Shown one piece after another: positions 1-7,652 of a stretch of 32,968 bases of DNA. A program made the translations under genes and the position numbers. The number at the start of each line of letters is the position of its first letter. Position 1 is the stretch's first letter. Origin of the DNA: Alphaproteobacteria bacterium (GTDB lineage Bacteria > Pseudomonadota > Alphaproteobacteria > Rhizobiales > Amorphaceae); assembly GCA_030431335.1 (NCBI GenBank), contig JAUIJH010000046.1, forward strand, positions 1 to 32,968, given 5' to 3'. A model generated the notes under the pieces. It searched no databases. It was not told where the DNA came from and was given only the letters and a program-made list of their open reading frames with translations.

Positions 1-784
1 CATCCCGGTGTCGTGGGCGCAGCGCTTCCCGGCGCTGCAGTCGGGCGACATCGACGTCATCATCAAGGTCACCGGGTGGACGATGAGCCGCGACACGGAG
101 CTCGGTCTCCAGTTCTCGCGCCCCTACTTCATCGGCCCCACCAACATCCTGGTGCGCTCAGACCTCGGCGCCGAAACGGCCGAGGACCTCGAGGGCGGCG
201 TCTTCTGCATCAACGCCGGCACCTCGATCGAACGCATCACCGCCGACTACATGGGCGCCAAGGGCATCGAGTACGAGAGCCTCACCTTCGACAAGCCGGA
301 GGAGCTGCGCTCGGCGCTCTATAACGGGCGCTGCGATGCGCTCGCCGGCTTCGGCCCCTTCCTGGCGGCGACGCGCTTCAACGCCCCCAACCCCGACGAT
401 TTCGAGATCATGGACGAGGTGCTGGCGCTGGAGCCCGAATCCATCGCCGCGCGCCAGGGCGACGACCACTGGATCGACGTCATCAACTGGACCGTGAACT
501 CGCTCCTCTTCGCCGAGGAGAACGGCATCACGTCGGAAAACATCGACGAGGTGAAGGCCAACCCGCCCTCCGCGTCCGTGGAGCGCTTCCTCGGCGTCTC
601 ACCCGGCTACGGCGAGCGGCTCGGCCTGCCGGACGACTGGGCCTACAACCTGATCAAGGAGGTGGGCAACTACGCCGAGATCTACGAGCGCACCGTCGGC
701 GAGGGGTCGGCCTACAAGCTGCCGCGCGGCAAGAACAATCTGTGGTTCAACGGCGGCCTCCTCTATACGCTCGTGCTGGATTGA
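1..784 (+). CDS. aapJ: General L-amino acid ABC transporter, periplasmic binding protein (AapJ-type), 3' part
   Basis: This is the C-terminal ~260 residues of a polar/general amino-acid binding protein; the start lies left of the window. The open frame runs from the first full codon at position 2 (ATC CCG GTG) to TGA at 782-784, so the GTG at 8 is internal. The segment QSGDIDVIIKVTGWTMSRD followed by FSRPYF is the family-3 (SBP_bac_3) ligand-cleft region as found in AapJ. AapJ captures L-amino acids in the periplasm and delivers them to the AapQM permease. The next genes downstream are aapQ, a GNAT gene, aapM and aapP on the same strand, which supports the assignment. The 218-bp gap to aapQ is the longest within this operon. 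Family assignment is firm; the exact substrate range is inferred. Confidence 0.9.
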   Translation, partial: IPVSWAQRFPALQSGDIDVIIKVTGWTMSRDTELGLQFSRPYFIGPTNILVRSDLGAETAEDLEGGVFCINAGTSIERITADYMGAKGIEYESLTFDKPEELRSALYNGRCDALAGFGPFLAATRFNAPNPDDFEIMDEVLALEPESIAARQGDDHWIDVINWTVNSLLFAEENGITSENIDEVKANPPSASVERFLGVSPGYGERLGLPDDWAYNLIKEVGNYAEIYERTVGEGSAYKLPRGKNNLWFNGGLLYTLVLD

Positions 785-969
785 CGCCGCGGCCTAGCGC
801 GTTGACTGCACAAATCAGACCTCGACCCGCCCGGGACGGCGTGGAGGGTGGCCGGCGCCATCCTCCCGCAGGCCCCGGCGGAAGCGCGCCGCGCCTCGCC
901 CCGCGCCCCGCCCCGTGCGAAAACGCCGTGCTGGGCGAGCTGCATGCCTCGGCCCCTTACGTGCTCTCG

Positions 970-992
970 CCCCTCTCCCACAGCCTGAGGGG
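970..992 (+). promoter_or_regulatory. Hairpin overlapping the aapQ ribosome-binding site
   Basis: CCCCTC (970-975) can pair with GAGGGG (987-992) across an 11-nt loop. The 3' arm is also the purine-rich Shine-Dalgarno stretch GAGGGGAGG that sits 8 nt before the GTG start of aapQ at 1003. When folded, the hairpin would hide the ribosome site. Such structures between a binding-protein gene and its permease commonly keep permease levels low, but function here is inference. The rest of the 785-1002 gap is GC-rich with no convincing open frame. Confidence 0.4.
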
Positions 993-1002
993 AGGCTAGC
1001 CG

Positions 1003-2139
1003 GTGCTGCGCGCCCTCAAGAACCGCCGCGTGCGGGGCTGGCTGATCCAGCTCCTCGCCCTCGCCGTGGCCGTCGTCCTGGTGGCGACCTTCGTCACCAC
1101 GGCGCGGGAAAACCTCCTCAACCAGGGCATCGCAACCGGGTTCGGCTTTCTCGACCGCTCCACCGGCTGGCCGATCAATTTCGCGCTGATCGAGGTGTCG
1201 GACCGCTCGTTCTACTGGCAGGTGCTGCTGGCGGGCTTCCTCAACACGCTGCTGGTGGGGGTGCTGGGCATCATGCTGGCCACGGTCATCGGCGTCGCCA
1301 TCGGGCTGGCGCGCGTGTCGTCCAACTTCATGCTCAACCTCGTCGGCACGGTCTACGTGGAGATCTTCCGCAACGTGCCGCTGATCCTGCAGGTCATCTT
1401 CTGGTACGCGCTGCTCACGCACCTGCCGCGCCCGCGCCAGGCGTACGACATCGCCGGCGCCATCTACCTCACCAATCGCGGCCTGATGCTGCCGGGGTTC
1501 GACCTCACGCCGGCCGATGTGGGCCTCCTCATCGCCGCCATCGTGCTCGCCATCGTGGGCGCGGTGTTCCTGTCGCGCGCGGTGGGCTCGTTGCGCGCGC
1601 TCGCCATCACCTTCGCGGCCGTGTTCGCGATCTTCCTGGTGCTCCTGTTCACCGGGCGCACGCCGGACGCGCCGCTCATCTCGCTGCCCGCGCTCAAGGG
1701 GCTGCGCTTCGTCGGCGGCTTCGCCATCAAGCCCGAATTCTTCGCGCTGCTCGTCTCCATCGCCATCTTCGGCGGCGCCTACATCGCCGAAATCGTGCGC
1801 GGCGGGCTGCTGTCGGTCGATGCCGGCCGCATCGAGGCGGCGCGCGCGCTCGGCCTGTCCGGCCTCCAGGTCAACCGCTTCGTGCGCCTGCCGCTGGCCG
1901 TGCGCGCCATCCTGCCGGCGCTGTCCAACCAGTACATCTGGCTGATGAAGGCGACCACGCTCGGCATCGCCATCGGCTTTCCGGACTATTTCATGGTCGT
2001 GTCCACCGCCATCAACCAGTCCGGCCAGACCATGGAGCTGCTCGCGCTGCTGATGGGCGGCTTCCTCCTCATCAACTACGTGATGGGCGCCGGCCTCAAC
2101 GCCATCAACGCCCGCATCGCCCTCAAGGGACGCACATGA
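1003..2139 (+). CDS. aapQ: General L-amino acid ABC transporter permease AapQ
   Basis: A 378-residue inner-membrane permease that pairs with AapM to form the channel of the amino-acid importer. The N-terminus (NRRVRGWLIQLL, then IATGFGFLDRSTG) is characteristic of AapQ. Several hydrophobic membrane segments follow. The cytoplasmic coupling (EAA) loop is near residue 275 (EAARALGLSG...RLPLAVRAILP). At this length it matches AapQ, which is longer than HisQ/GlnP permeases because of an added N-terminal and central section. The GTG start at 1003 is chosen because GGGGAGG lies just upstream and the AapQ-like N-terminus begins there. The stop codon overlaps the ATG of the next gene (ATGA at 2136-2139), indicating translational coupling. 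Confidence 0.93.
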   Translation: MLRALKNRRVRGWLIQLLALAVAVVLVATFVTTARENLLNQGIATGFGFLDRSTGWPINFALIEVSDRSFYWQVLLAGFLNTLLVGVLGIMLATVIGVAIGLARVSSNFMLNLVGTVYVEIFRNVPLILQVIFWYALLTHLPRPRQAYDIAGAIYLTNRGLMLPGFDLTPADVGLLIAAIVLAIVGAVFLSRAVGSLRALAITFAAVFAIFLVLLFTGRTPDAPLISLPALKGLRFVGGFAIKPEFFALLVSIAIFGGAYIAEIVRGGLLSVDAGRIEAARALGLSGLQVNRFVRLPLAVRAILPALSNQYIWLMKATTLGIAIGFPDYFMVVSTAINQSGQTMELLALLMGGFLLINYVMGAGLNAINARIALKGRT

Positions 2140-2675
2140 TGTCCGAGTTCGCGAGCTCCCCCTGCCTCCTCGGCCAGTTCGGCCTCGACGGACCGGCGCC
2201 GCGCATCGCCCTCGCCGTCCACGCCGACGCCGCGGAGATCGCCGCCGTGCTCGTGGCCTCCATCGGCGCGCTGTGCGCCGCCGACCACAAGGACGACCCC
2301 CAGGCGATCGCCGCCTGGACCGCCAACAAGACGCCCGACCAGGTGCGCGCCTGGATCGACGATGCCGCGCTCGATGTCCTCGTCTCGCGCGAGGAGGAGG
2401 GCTGCGCCATCGCCTGCGTCGGCGCCTGCAACGCCGAGTGGATCCTGCTCAACTACGTCGCCCCCGACTTTCGCGGGCGCGGCCACAGCGCCGCGATGCT
2501 CGCCGCCCTCGAGGCCCGCATCGCCGCGCGCGGCACCCGCACCGCGCGGCTGATGTCGACCGAGACCGCGCACGCCTTCTACAGCGCCCACGGCTGGCGC
2601 GACGAAGGGCGCGACGACTGCTCCGGCGCCGGCGCGCTCCGAGGCCACCGCATGGCCAAGGACCTCGCCCCGTGA
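2136..2675 (+). CDS. GNAT-family N-acetyltransferase inside the aap operon
   Basis: A 179-residue protein with a GNAT fold. Motif A, the acetyl-CoA pyrophosphate-binding loop, is at about residues 109-121 (APDFRGRGHSAAM). It is preceded by a beta-4-like strand (WILLNYVAP) and followed by AHAFYSAHGW, typical of the last part of the fold. The first ATG at 2136 overlaps the aapQ stop as ATGA; a second ATG at 2139 is an equally possible start. Its own stop overlaps the GTG of aapM. This double overlap shows it is a genuine operon member rather than a passenger. GNATs transfer an acetyl group from acetyl-CoA to an amine. The substrate cannot be read from sequence; an amino acid, or an amino-acid-like toxic analogue imported by the transporter, would fit the context. 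It separates aapQ from aapM, which are normally adjacent. Confidence 0.88.
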   Translation: MMSEFASSPCLLGQFGLDGPAPRIALAVHADAAEIAAVLVASIGALCAADHKDDPQAIAAWTANKTPDQVRAWIDDAALDVLVSREEEGCAIACVGACNAEWILLNYVAPDFRGRGHSAAMLAALEARIAARGTRTARLMSTETAHAFYSAHGWRDEGRDDCSGAGALRGHRMAKDLAP

Positions 2676-3778
2676 GCCTGTCGGTCCCCGCCGGCACCGT
2701 CCCGCCGGACGAGGCGCCGCCGCGCGAAGGCGGCGTCCTCGCCTTCATGCGCCGGCGCCTGTTCGCCAGCGTGTTCGACACGCTCGTCACCCTCGCCTTC
2801 GGCGCGCTCGCCCTCTACGTCGTCGTCGGGGTGGTCGACTGGGCCTTCGTCGGCGCCATCTGGCAGGCGGCCGACGTGGAGCTGTGCCGCACGGCGGAGG
2901 GCGCCTGCTGGGCCGTCATCGACGCGCGCGGCCGGCTCATCCTGTTCGGCCTCTACCCGTACGAGGAGCAGTGGCGCTCCGCGCTCGCCTGCCTCGTCAT
3001 CGTCGTCACCATGATCGTGTCGTGCGTGCCCCGCTTCTGGGGCCTCAAGACGCTGCCGGCGATCTGGCTCGCCGGCTTCGCGCTGTTCGTGGCGCTGATG
3101 TACGGCGGCTTCCTCGGCCTGCCGCTCGTCACCACCGAGCAGTGGGGCGGGCTGTCGCTCACCGTCTTCATCTTCGCGGCGGTGTTCGTCATCGGCATGC
3201 CGCTGGCCGTGGCGCTGGCGCTGGCCCGCCGCTCCGACCTTCCCATCGTGCGCGCCCTCGCCGGGCTCGTCATCGACACGGTGCGCTCGCTGCCGCTCCT
3301 CACCATCCTGTTCACCGCCGCCGTGGTGGTGCCCTTCGTGGTGCCCGACTGGGCGCAGGGCGACAAGCTCGGCCGCGTCGTCGTCGCCTTCGCCCTGTTC
3401 TACGCCGCCTACCAGGCCGAGATCATCCGCGCCGGCATCCAGGCGCTGCCCTCCGGCCAGGAGGAGGCCGCCGCCGCGCTCGGCATGAGCTACTGGAGCC
3501 GCGTGTTCGACATCGTCCTGCCGCAGGCGTTCCGCGCCTCCCTGCCGGCGACCATCAACCAGGTGGTGATCACCTTCAAGGAGACCTCCATCGTCACCAT
3601 CATCGGCTTCTTCGAGGTCACGGCCTCGGCCTCGGCCGCCGTCGGGCGCGGCGAGTGGGCGGCCTACTACGTGGAGGTCTACGTCTTCGTCGCGCTGGTC
3701 TACTTCGTGTTCGTGTTCGGCCTGTCGCGCTACGGCGCCTACCTGGAACGGCGCGCGAGGCTCGCCCGCCATGGCTGA
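2672..3778 (+). CDS. aapM: General L-amino acid ABC transporter permease AapM
   Basis: A 368-residue inner-membrane permease, the partner of AapQ. The N-terminal region (PREGGVLAFMRRRLFAS, later GACWAVIDARGR and FGLYPYEEQWR) matches the AapM layout: a long N-terminal part with extra membrane segments before the conserved transport domain. The EAA loop is clear: EEAAAALGMSYWSRVF followed by IVLPQAFR. The GTG start at 2672 overlaps the GNAT stop (GTGA), the same coupling pattern seen elsewhere in this window. A longer open frame upstream is only a shadow across the GNAT gene. The end overlaps aapP by 8 bases. Confidence 0.93.
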   Translation: MSLSVPAGTVPPDEAPPREGGVLAFMRRRLFASVFDTLVTLAFGALALYVVVGVVDWAFVGAIWQAADVELCRTAEGACWAVIDARGRLILFGLYPYEEQWRSALACLVIVVTMIVSCVPRFWGLKTLPAIWLAGFALFVALMYGGFLGLPLVTTEQWGGLSLTVFIFAAVFVIGMPLAVALALARRSDLPIVRALAGLVIDTVRSLPLLTILFTAAVVVPFVVPDWAQGDKLGRVVVAFALFYAAYQAEIIRAGIQALPSGQEEAAAALGMSYWSRVFDIVLPQAFRASLPATINQVVITFKETSIVTIIGFFEVTASASAAVGRGEWAAYYVEVYVFVALVYFVFVFGLSRYGAYLERRARLARHG

Positions 3779-4526
3779 GCCCGCCGCCTCCACCCCCGAG
3801 CCCGCAATCGTGCTCGACAGCGTCGGCAAGCGCTTCGGCACCTTCGCCGCCCTGTCCAACGTCTCCCTCACCGTCGCGGAGGGGGAGGTGCTCGTCGTGT
3901 GCGGCCCCTCCGGCTCGGGCAAGTCGACGCTGATCCGCTGCATCAACCGCCTCGAAACCCACGACTCCGGCCGCATCCTGGTGGAAGGCGTGGAACTCAC
4001 CGACGACATCGACGCCATCGCCGAGATCCGCCGCGAGGTCGGCATGGTGTTCCAGTCCTTCAACCTGTTCGCCCACTTCACGGTGCTGGAGAACTGCACC
4101 ATCGCCCCCCGCCGGGTGCGCGGCATGGGCGAGGCGGAGGCGGCCGCGCGTGCCCGCGAGCAGCTCGCCCTCATGCGCATCGAGGACCAGGCCGACAAAT
4201 ACCCCGACGAATTGTCCGGCGGCCAGCAGCAGCGCGTCGCCATCGCCCGCGCGCTGACCATGACGCCCCGCATCATGCTGTTCGACGAGCCCACCTCCGC
4301 CCTCGACCCCGAGATGGTCGGCGACGTGCTCGACGCCATGCGCGCCCTCGCCGATGCGGGCATGACCATGATCTGCGTCACCCACGAGATGGGCTTCGCC
4401 CGCCAGGTCGCCGACCGCGTCGTCTTCATGGCCGACGGGCGCATCATGGAGGTGGCCGCGCCGGACACCTTCTTCACCAGCCCGCAATCGCCCCAGGCCC
4501 GCGACTTCCTGTCGAAGATCCTCTGA
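3771..4526 (+). CDS. aapP: General L-amino acid ABC transporter ATPase AapP
   Basis: A 251-residue nucleotide-binding subunit of the PAAT (polar amino-acid) family that powers import through AapQM. Visible motifs are Walker A GPSGSGKST (residues 45-53), Q-loop in GMVFQSFNLF, signature LSGGQQQR, Walker B IMLFDEPTSALD and the switch histidine in VTHEMGFA. All catalytic residues are intact. The ATG at 3771 overlaps the 3' end of aapM by 8 bases. It is the last gene of the aap operon; the convergent nitrilase gene ends 38 bp further on. No obvious U-tailed terminator is seen in that short GC-rich gap. Confidence 0.95.
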   Translation: MAEPAASTPEPAIVLDSVGKRFGTFAALSNVSLTVAEGEVLVVCGPSGSGKSTLIRCINRLETHDSGRILVEGVELTDDIDAIAEIRREVGMVFQSFNLFAHFTVLENCTIAPRRVRGMGEAEAAARAREQLALMRIEDQADKYPDELSGGQQQRVAIARALTMTPRIMLFDEPTSALDPEMVGDVLDAMRALADAGMTMICVTHEMGFARQVADRVVFMADGRIMEVAAPDTFFTSPQSPQARDFLSKIL

Positions 4527-4564
4527 GCGCGAGCGCCCGCCGCGGCGAGCGCCCCGCCGCGCGG

Positions 4565-6463
4565 TCACTCGAAGCAGGGCACGAAATGGTCGGCGGACGC
4601 GGCCCATTGCTTGAAGCAGGGGCCGGCCATGTCGAGCACCAGCGGAACGTAGAGCCCCGGCCGCCGCCCATCGATGATGTCGTGCTGGCTGGTCCACCAC
4701 GTCGCCGGCGCGATGGTCTGGAAATTCAGCGTTCGAGCCTCTTGCGCCGCGCTCGTCGCAAGGTCCGGCGGATAGTATCCGTTGGCCGGATCGAGCGAAT
4801 AGAGGCCGCTGCCGCCCTTGTAGCCCAATTCGCTCCCGACGAAGTTGGCGACGACGAGATAGGCCTGCGCCGTCTTGGCCGTCGAATACCAGAAGACGTT
4901 GGTGTCCTGCGGGTAGGGAACCGCGAGGAAACCACGGTCGAGGCCATCCGCCCGGCCGAACTGGCCGTCCCAGGCCGCCGGCATCGCGATGATGTCGGCC
5001 CGGTTGACGCTGAGGACATCGGCCGCCTCGGGATATTCCGCCTCGCCGCCGAACAGCAGGCCGATCCGCCCGATCCTGGTCTGGAACACCGGCAGCGCGT
5101 CGCCGCCGGTCAGCCAGGCCGCTTCGGCGACGGCGGGATGGGTCTTGCGATAGTGGCCGACCGCCGTCCCCTCCGGGTCCAGCAAGGTTCCCGCAGTGTA
5201 GAGCTTGCCATCGGCCTCCTCGGCCGCGCTATACACCAGATACGACCCATACTGCGCCGCCATCTCCTTGAAATGGCGGTCGATCTCGGGCTTAGCCCTG
5301 GCAAACCGCAGCGCCTCTTCCTTCGACGTCGGCAGGCCCGTCAGCGAGTTTTCGGGCAGCACGATGAGGTTGGTCAGCATCGTCGCGTTGGCCTCGATCT
5401 GGGCGGCCACCTTGTTCCGGTTCGCCGCCACGTCGCCGGGCGTGGGCTCGTATTGCACGGCGAGGGCGCTGATGCTGTGGGACTGTCTGGAGGCCAGCAT
5501 CGGGCGCGGCGACATGTCGAGCGTGATGTCGCCGTAAAGCTCCGGCCGCCTGCGCTCCAACAGCGCCTTGGCGCGGTTGTCGAACCCGGCCGGATCGATC
5601 TGCGCGTACAAGATGGTCGGCTCGCCGGTGCCGGGGTTCGCCCCCTTGCGCGTGCTCACCGGGGCCTGGGCCAGGTTGCGGCCGCTCGGGCTCCACACCG
5701 AGGCGCCGCCGAGATAGTGCACGCCGATCCCGAGCGTTTCGTTCTTCTCGACGTTCGTCCGGTTGGTCGCCACCACGAACAGCCCGTTCATGACGGCCTG
5801 CTGCTGGACGTCGGAGATCGAGATATGGACTCCGGCCGCGCTGGGGTCGGGGTCGAGCATCCGCCCGGAACTGGAAATGAACGCCAGCACATCGGCGCCC
5901 TTCAGCGACGCCAGACGCGCCGACTGGTAGAAGTAATCGTCGTAGCAGATGATGATCGCGATCTTGCCGAGCGGGGTCTCGAACACCGGAACGCCGAGAT
6001 TGCCCTGCGCCGCCCATCTCGATTCCAAGAGGAAAAGGTTGTTCTTGCGATACTTACCGATCAGCCCCTGCGGGCCGACCAGAATAGCTGCGTTGAAATA
6101 GAGCCCGGTATCGGCGTCGACCTCCGGCATCCCGACCACGATATGGACGCCGAGCTCCTGCGCGAGCTTGGCGAAATAGTCGGTGGTCTTGCCAGGGATC
6201 GTATCGACGAAAGGCGCGATCTCCTGCCGCGATCCGAAGAGATAGCCGGTCGTGCTCATCTCCGGGAACAGGATCAACTTCGCATCGCCAGCCGCCGCGC
6301 GTCGGACGGCCGCCGCCATCGCGGGGAAATTTTCCTCGCGCTGCTTGAAAATGGGATTGTATTCGACCGCGGCCACCTTGAACGTTTCGCCGGCGGCCAA
6401 TGTCTGTTCAAATCCGGCAAATACGACCAAAGCAAGTATCAGGACAGGGACAATGTTCCGCAT
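4565..6463 (-). CDS. Exported tandem nitrilase-fold carbon-nitrogen hydrolase with a degenerate second domain
   Basis: A 632-residue protein with an N-terminal signal peptide (hydrophobic residues 5-23, cleavage near LAAG), so probably periplasmic. Two carbon-nitrogen hydrolase domains follow. Domain 1 (about 28-300) carries the complete Glu-Lys-Cys triad: E68 in FPEMS, K140 in KYRKNN and C173 in IICYDDYF. Domain 2 (about 330-610) keeps E371 (LPENS) and K440 (HYRKTH), but the cysteine position reads LLFGGEAEYPE, with G472 aligned to C173. Domain 2 is therefore probably non-catalytic. The exported layout and long C-terminal part recall biotinidase/vanin amidases, but those have one nitrilase domain. 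The substrate (an amide or nitrile) is unknown. A good promoter lies upstream, with GGAAGCGTGGAACC before the ATG. It is convergent to the aap operon. Confidence 0.88.
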   Translation of the reverse strand: MRNIVPVLILALVVFAGFEQTLAAGETFKVAAVEYNPIFKQREENFPAMAAAVRRAAAGDAKLILFPEMSTTGYLFGSRQEIAPFVDTIPGKTTDYFAKLAQELGVHIVVGMPEVDADTGLYFNAAILVGPQGLIGKYRKNNLFLLESRWAAQGNLGVPVFETPLGKIAIIICYDDYFYQSARLASLKGADVLAFISSSGRMLDPDPSAAGVHISISDVQQQAVMNGLFVVATNRTNVEKNETLGIGVHYLGGASVWSPSGRNLAQAPVSTRKGANPGTGEPTILYAQIDPAGFDNRAKALLERRRPELYGDITLDMSPRPMLASRQSHSISALAVQYEPTPGDVAANRNKVAAQIEANATMLTNLIVLPENSLTGLPTSKEEALRFARAKPEIDRHFKEMAAQYGSYLVYSAAEEADGKLYTAGTLLDPEGTAVGHYRKTHPAVAEAAWLTGGDALPVFQTRIGRIGLLFGGEAEYPEAADVLSVNRADIIAMPAAWDGQFGRADGLDRGFLAVPYPQDTNVFWYSTAKTAQAYLVVANFVGSELGYKGGSGLYSLDPANGYYPPDLATSAAQEARTLNFQTIAPATWWTSQHDIIDGRRPGLYVPLVLDMAGPCFKQWAASADHFVPCFE

Positions 6464-6531
6464 GGTTCCACGCTTCCATTCGGTGCAATTATTGATTCCA
6501 ATTGTTCATGAGACTCAACATATTTGCCGAT

Positions 6532-6560
6532 ATTGTATAATGGTGTCGCCGTTTTGTCAT
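6532..6560 (-). promoter_or_regulatory. Sigma-70-like promoter of the nitrilase gene
   Basis: Read on the minus strand, ATGACA (6560-6555; 5 of 6 to TTGACA) and TACAAT (6537-6532; 5 of 6 to TATAAT) are exactly 17 nt apart. They lie in an AT-rich island unusual for this GC-rich window. Transcription would begin near 6525, giving a leader of about 60 nt to the ATG at 6463. This is the best promoter match seen in the window. Confidence 0.6.
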
Positions 6561-6645
6561 TGCGGGAATGCGGCGGGCGGGTAGCGCCTCGCCAATCCTT
6601 GGGCTGCTCATCGAGGCGGGGCCAGCCGGCCCCCTCGAATGCGCT

Positions 6646-7017
6646 TCAGCGCGGCGCCTCGTAGTCGGCCGGCGCGGCCTGCATGAACCCCTCGGGCGGC
6701 TGCCATCGCCCCGGAACGTGGTCGAGCGACCACGCCGCGATCGCCTGCAGAATGGGCAGGGTGTCGCGTCCCTTCCGGGTCAGCACGTACTCGTAGCGCG
6801 GCGGATTGGTCTGATAGGCCGTCTTGGCGAGGATCCCCTCGCGCTCCAGCATCGCCAGCCTGTCGGCGAGGATATTGGTCGATATCCCTTCCGGGCCCTT
6901 GAGCTGATCGTTGTAGCGGCAGTGTCCGAGGAAGATGTTGCGCAGCACCACCAGCGTCCAGCGGTCGCCGAACACATCGAGCCCGGATGCGATCGGGCAT
7001 TGCGAACGATGTTCCAT
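6646..7017 (-). CDS. HxlR-family transcriptional regulator
   Basis: A 123-residue winged-helix regulator of the HxlR/MarR-like type. It begins MEHRSQCPIASGLDVFGDRW, the usual HxlR opening with a conserved cysteine (C7) just before the first helix. The recognition helix region is about residues 44-58 (ISTNILADRLAMLER), followed by the wing (YEYVLTRKGRDTL). The ATG at 7017 is chosen over an in-frame ATG 40 codons upstream because AAGGGGGTGGAGC precedes it and the family N-terminus starts there. It is divergent from the GFA gene, with a strong palindrome between them that it probably binds. In related regulators (YodB, HypR) the N-terminal cysteine senses quinones, aldehydes or oxidants; that role here is inference. 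Confidence 0.9.
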   Translation of the reverse strand: MEHRSQCPIASGLDVFGDRWTLVVLRNIFLGHCRYNDQLKGPEGISTNILADRLAMLEREGILAKTAYQTNPPRYEYVLTRKGRDTLPILQAIAAWSLDHVPGRWQPPEGFMQAAPADYEAPR

Positions 7018-7064
7018 GCTCCACCCCCTTGCTGTGCGGCCGAACGGCTTGCAATCGAGCGCGA

Positions 7065-7097
7065 CCCTAGTAGCTTGCATTTTGCAAGTCACTAGGG
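7065..7097. promoter_or_regulatory. 33-bp palindromic operator between the HxlR and GFA genes
   Basis: An inverted repeat centred on 7081. CCCTAGT (7065-7071) mirrors ACTAGGG (7091-7097), and GCTTGC-type inner halves mirror each other around a TTT core. Of the 15 outer base pairs, 13 match; the mismatches are at 7072/7090 and 7073/7089. It lies 48 bp from the HxlR start and 75 bp from the GFA start, in the only AT-richer patch of the divergent region. It is the natural binding site for a dimeric HxlR protein controlling both genes. Confidence 0.7.
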
Positions 7098-7172
7098 TTG
7101 TTTGTCGGGCACGGGTCGCGGGACGGCCGGATGGCACCGTCCGGCCCTGGGCCCGCTTCAGGAGGGTGGATC

Positions 7173-7586
7173 ATGGTCACGCGTTTGGGGGGATGTCTGT
7201 GCGGCGGGGTTCGCTTCGAGGTCGCGGGGGAGCCGCGCCTCGTCGGCCACTGCCATTGCAAGGACTGTCAGAAGTCGAGCGGCGCGGGGCACCTGAGCTT
7301 CGCGTTCTTCGCCGAGGACGATTGCACCATCGTCGGCGAGACCGCGGCCTATGACGTGGGCAGCAACGCCGGCGGCACCATGAGCCGGCTGTTCTGCCCG
7401 CGCTGCGGCAGCCGCCTGTTCGCCCGCAGCTCCGGCCGGCCGGGCCTCATCGGCGTGGTGCTCGGCGCGTTCGACGAGCCGGACGCGTTCGTCCCCTCGG
7501 TCAGCCTGTTCGTCTCCCGGCGCCGCCCGTGGGACGCGCTGGCCGACGCGACGACGCTGTTCGAGGAGGACCTGCGCCGCGCTTGA
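7173..7586 (+). CDS. GFA/CENP-V-type zinc-binding family protein
   Basis: A 137-residue single-domain protein of the glutathione-dependent formaldehyde-activating (GFA) fold. The zinc-binding cysteines are in the expected order: C8 and C10 (CLCGGV), C27, C29 and C32 (CHCKDC), and C75 and C78 (CPRCGS). The ATG at 7173 follows a strong AGGAGG site, so an in-frame ATG 25 codons upstream is rejected. Family members are named for a proposed role in forming S-hydroxymethylglutathione, but most have no proven reaction. The divergent HxlR regulator suggests induction by a reactive carbonyl or electrophile; that link is inference. Confidence 0.88.
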   Translation: MVTRLGGCLCGGVRFEVAGEPRLVGHCHCKDCQKSSGAGHLSFAFFAEDDCTIVGETAAYDVGSNAGGTMSRLFCPRCGSRLFARSSGRPGLIGVVLGAFDEPDAFVPSVSLFVSRRRPWDALADATTLFEEDLRRA

Positions 7587-7652
7587 CCCGTCGCGGCGCC
7601 GGTCGCGCTACCGGGCGCGGCGGCGCGGGGCCGCCCCGGCATCGCGCCGCGC

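Noticed and set aside
2579..4477. Long minus-strand open frame (632 codons) opposite aapM and aapP
   Set aside because: It lies antisense to two clear genes with intact motifs, has a low-complexity His/Arg/Glu-rich translation and no ribosome site. It is a GC-driven shadow frame.
3899..6511. Very long plus-strand frame spanning aapP and the nitrilase gene
   Set aside because: It runs out of frame through aapP and antisense through the nitrilase gene, both of which have full motif sets; the Arg/His-rich translation is typical of shadow frames.
6536..6541. Perfect TATAAT on the plus strand
   Set aside because: No -35-like hexamer lies at 16-18 bp and no plus-strand gene follows; the overlapping minus-strand promoter is far better.
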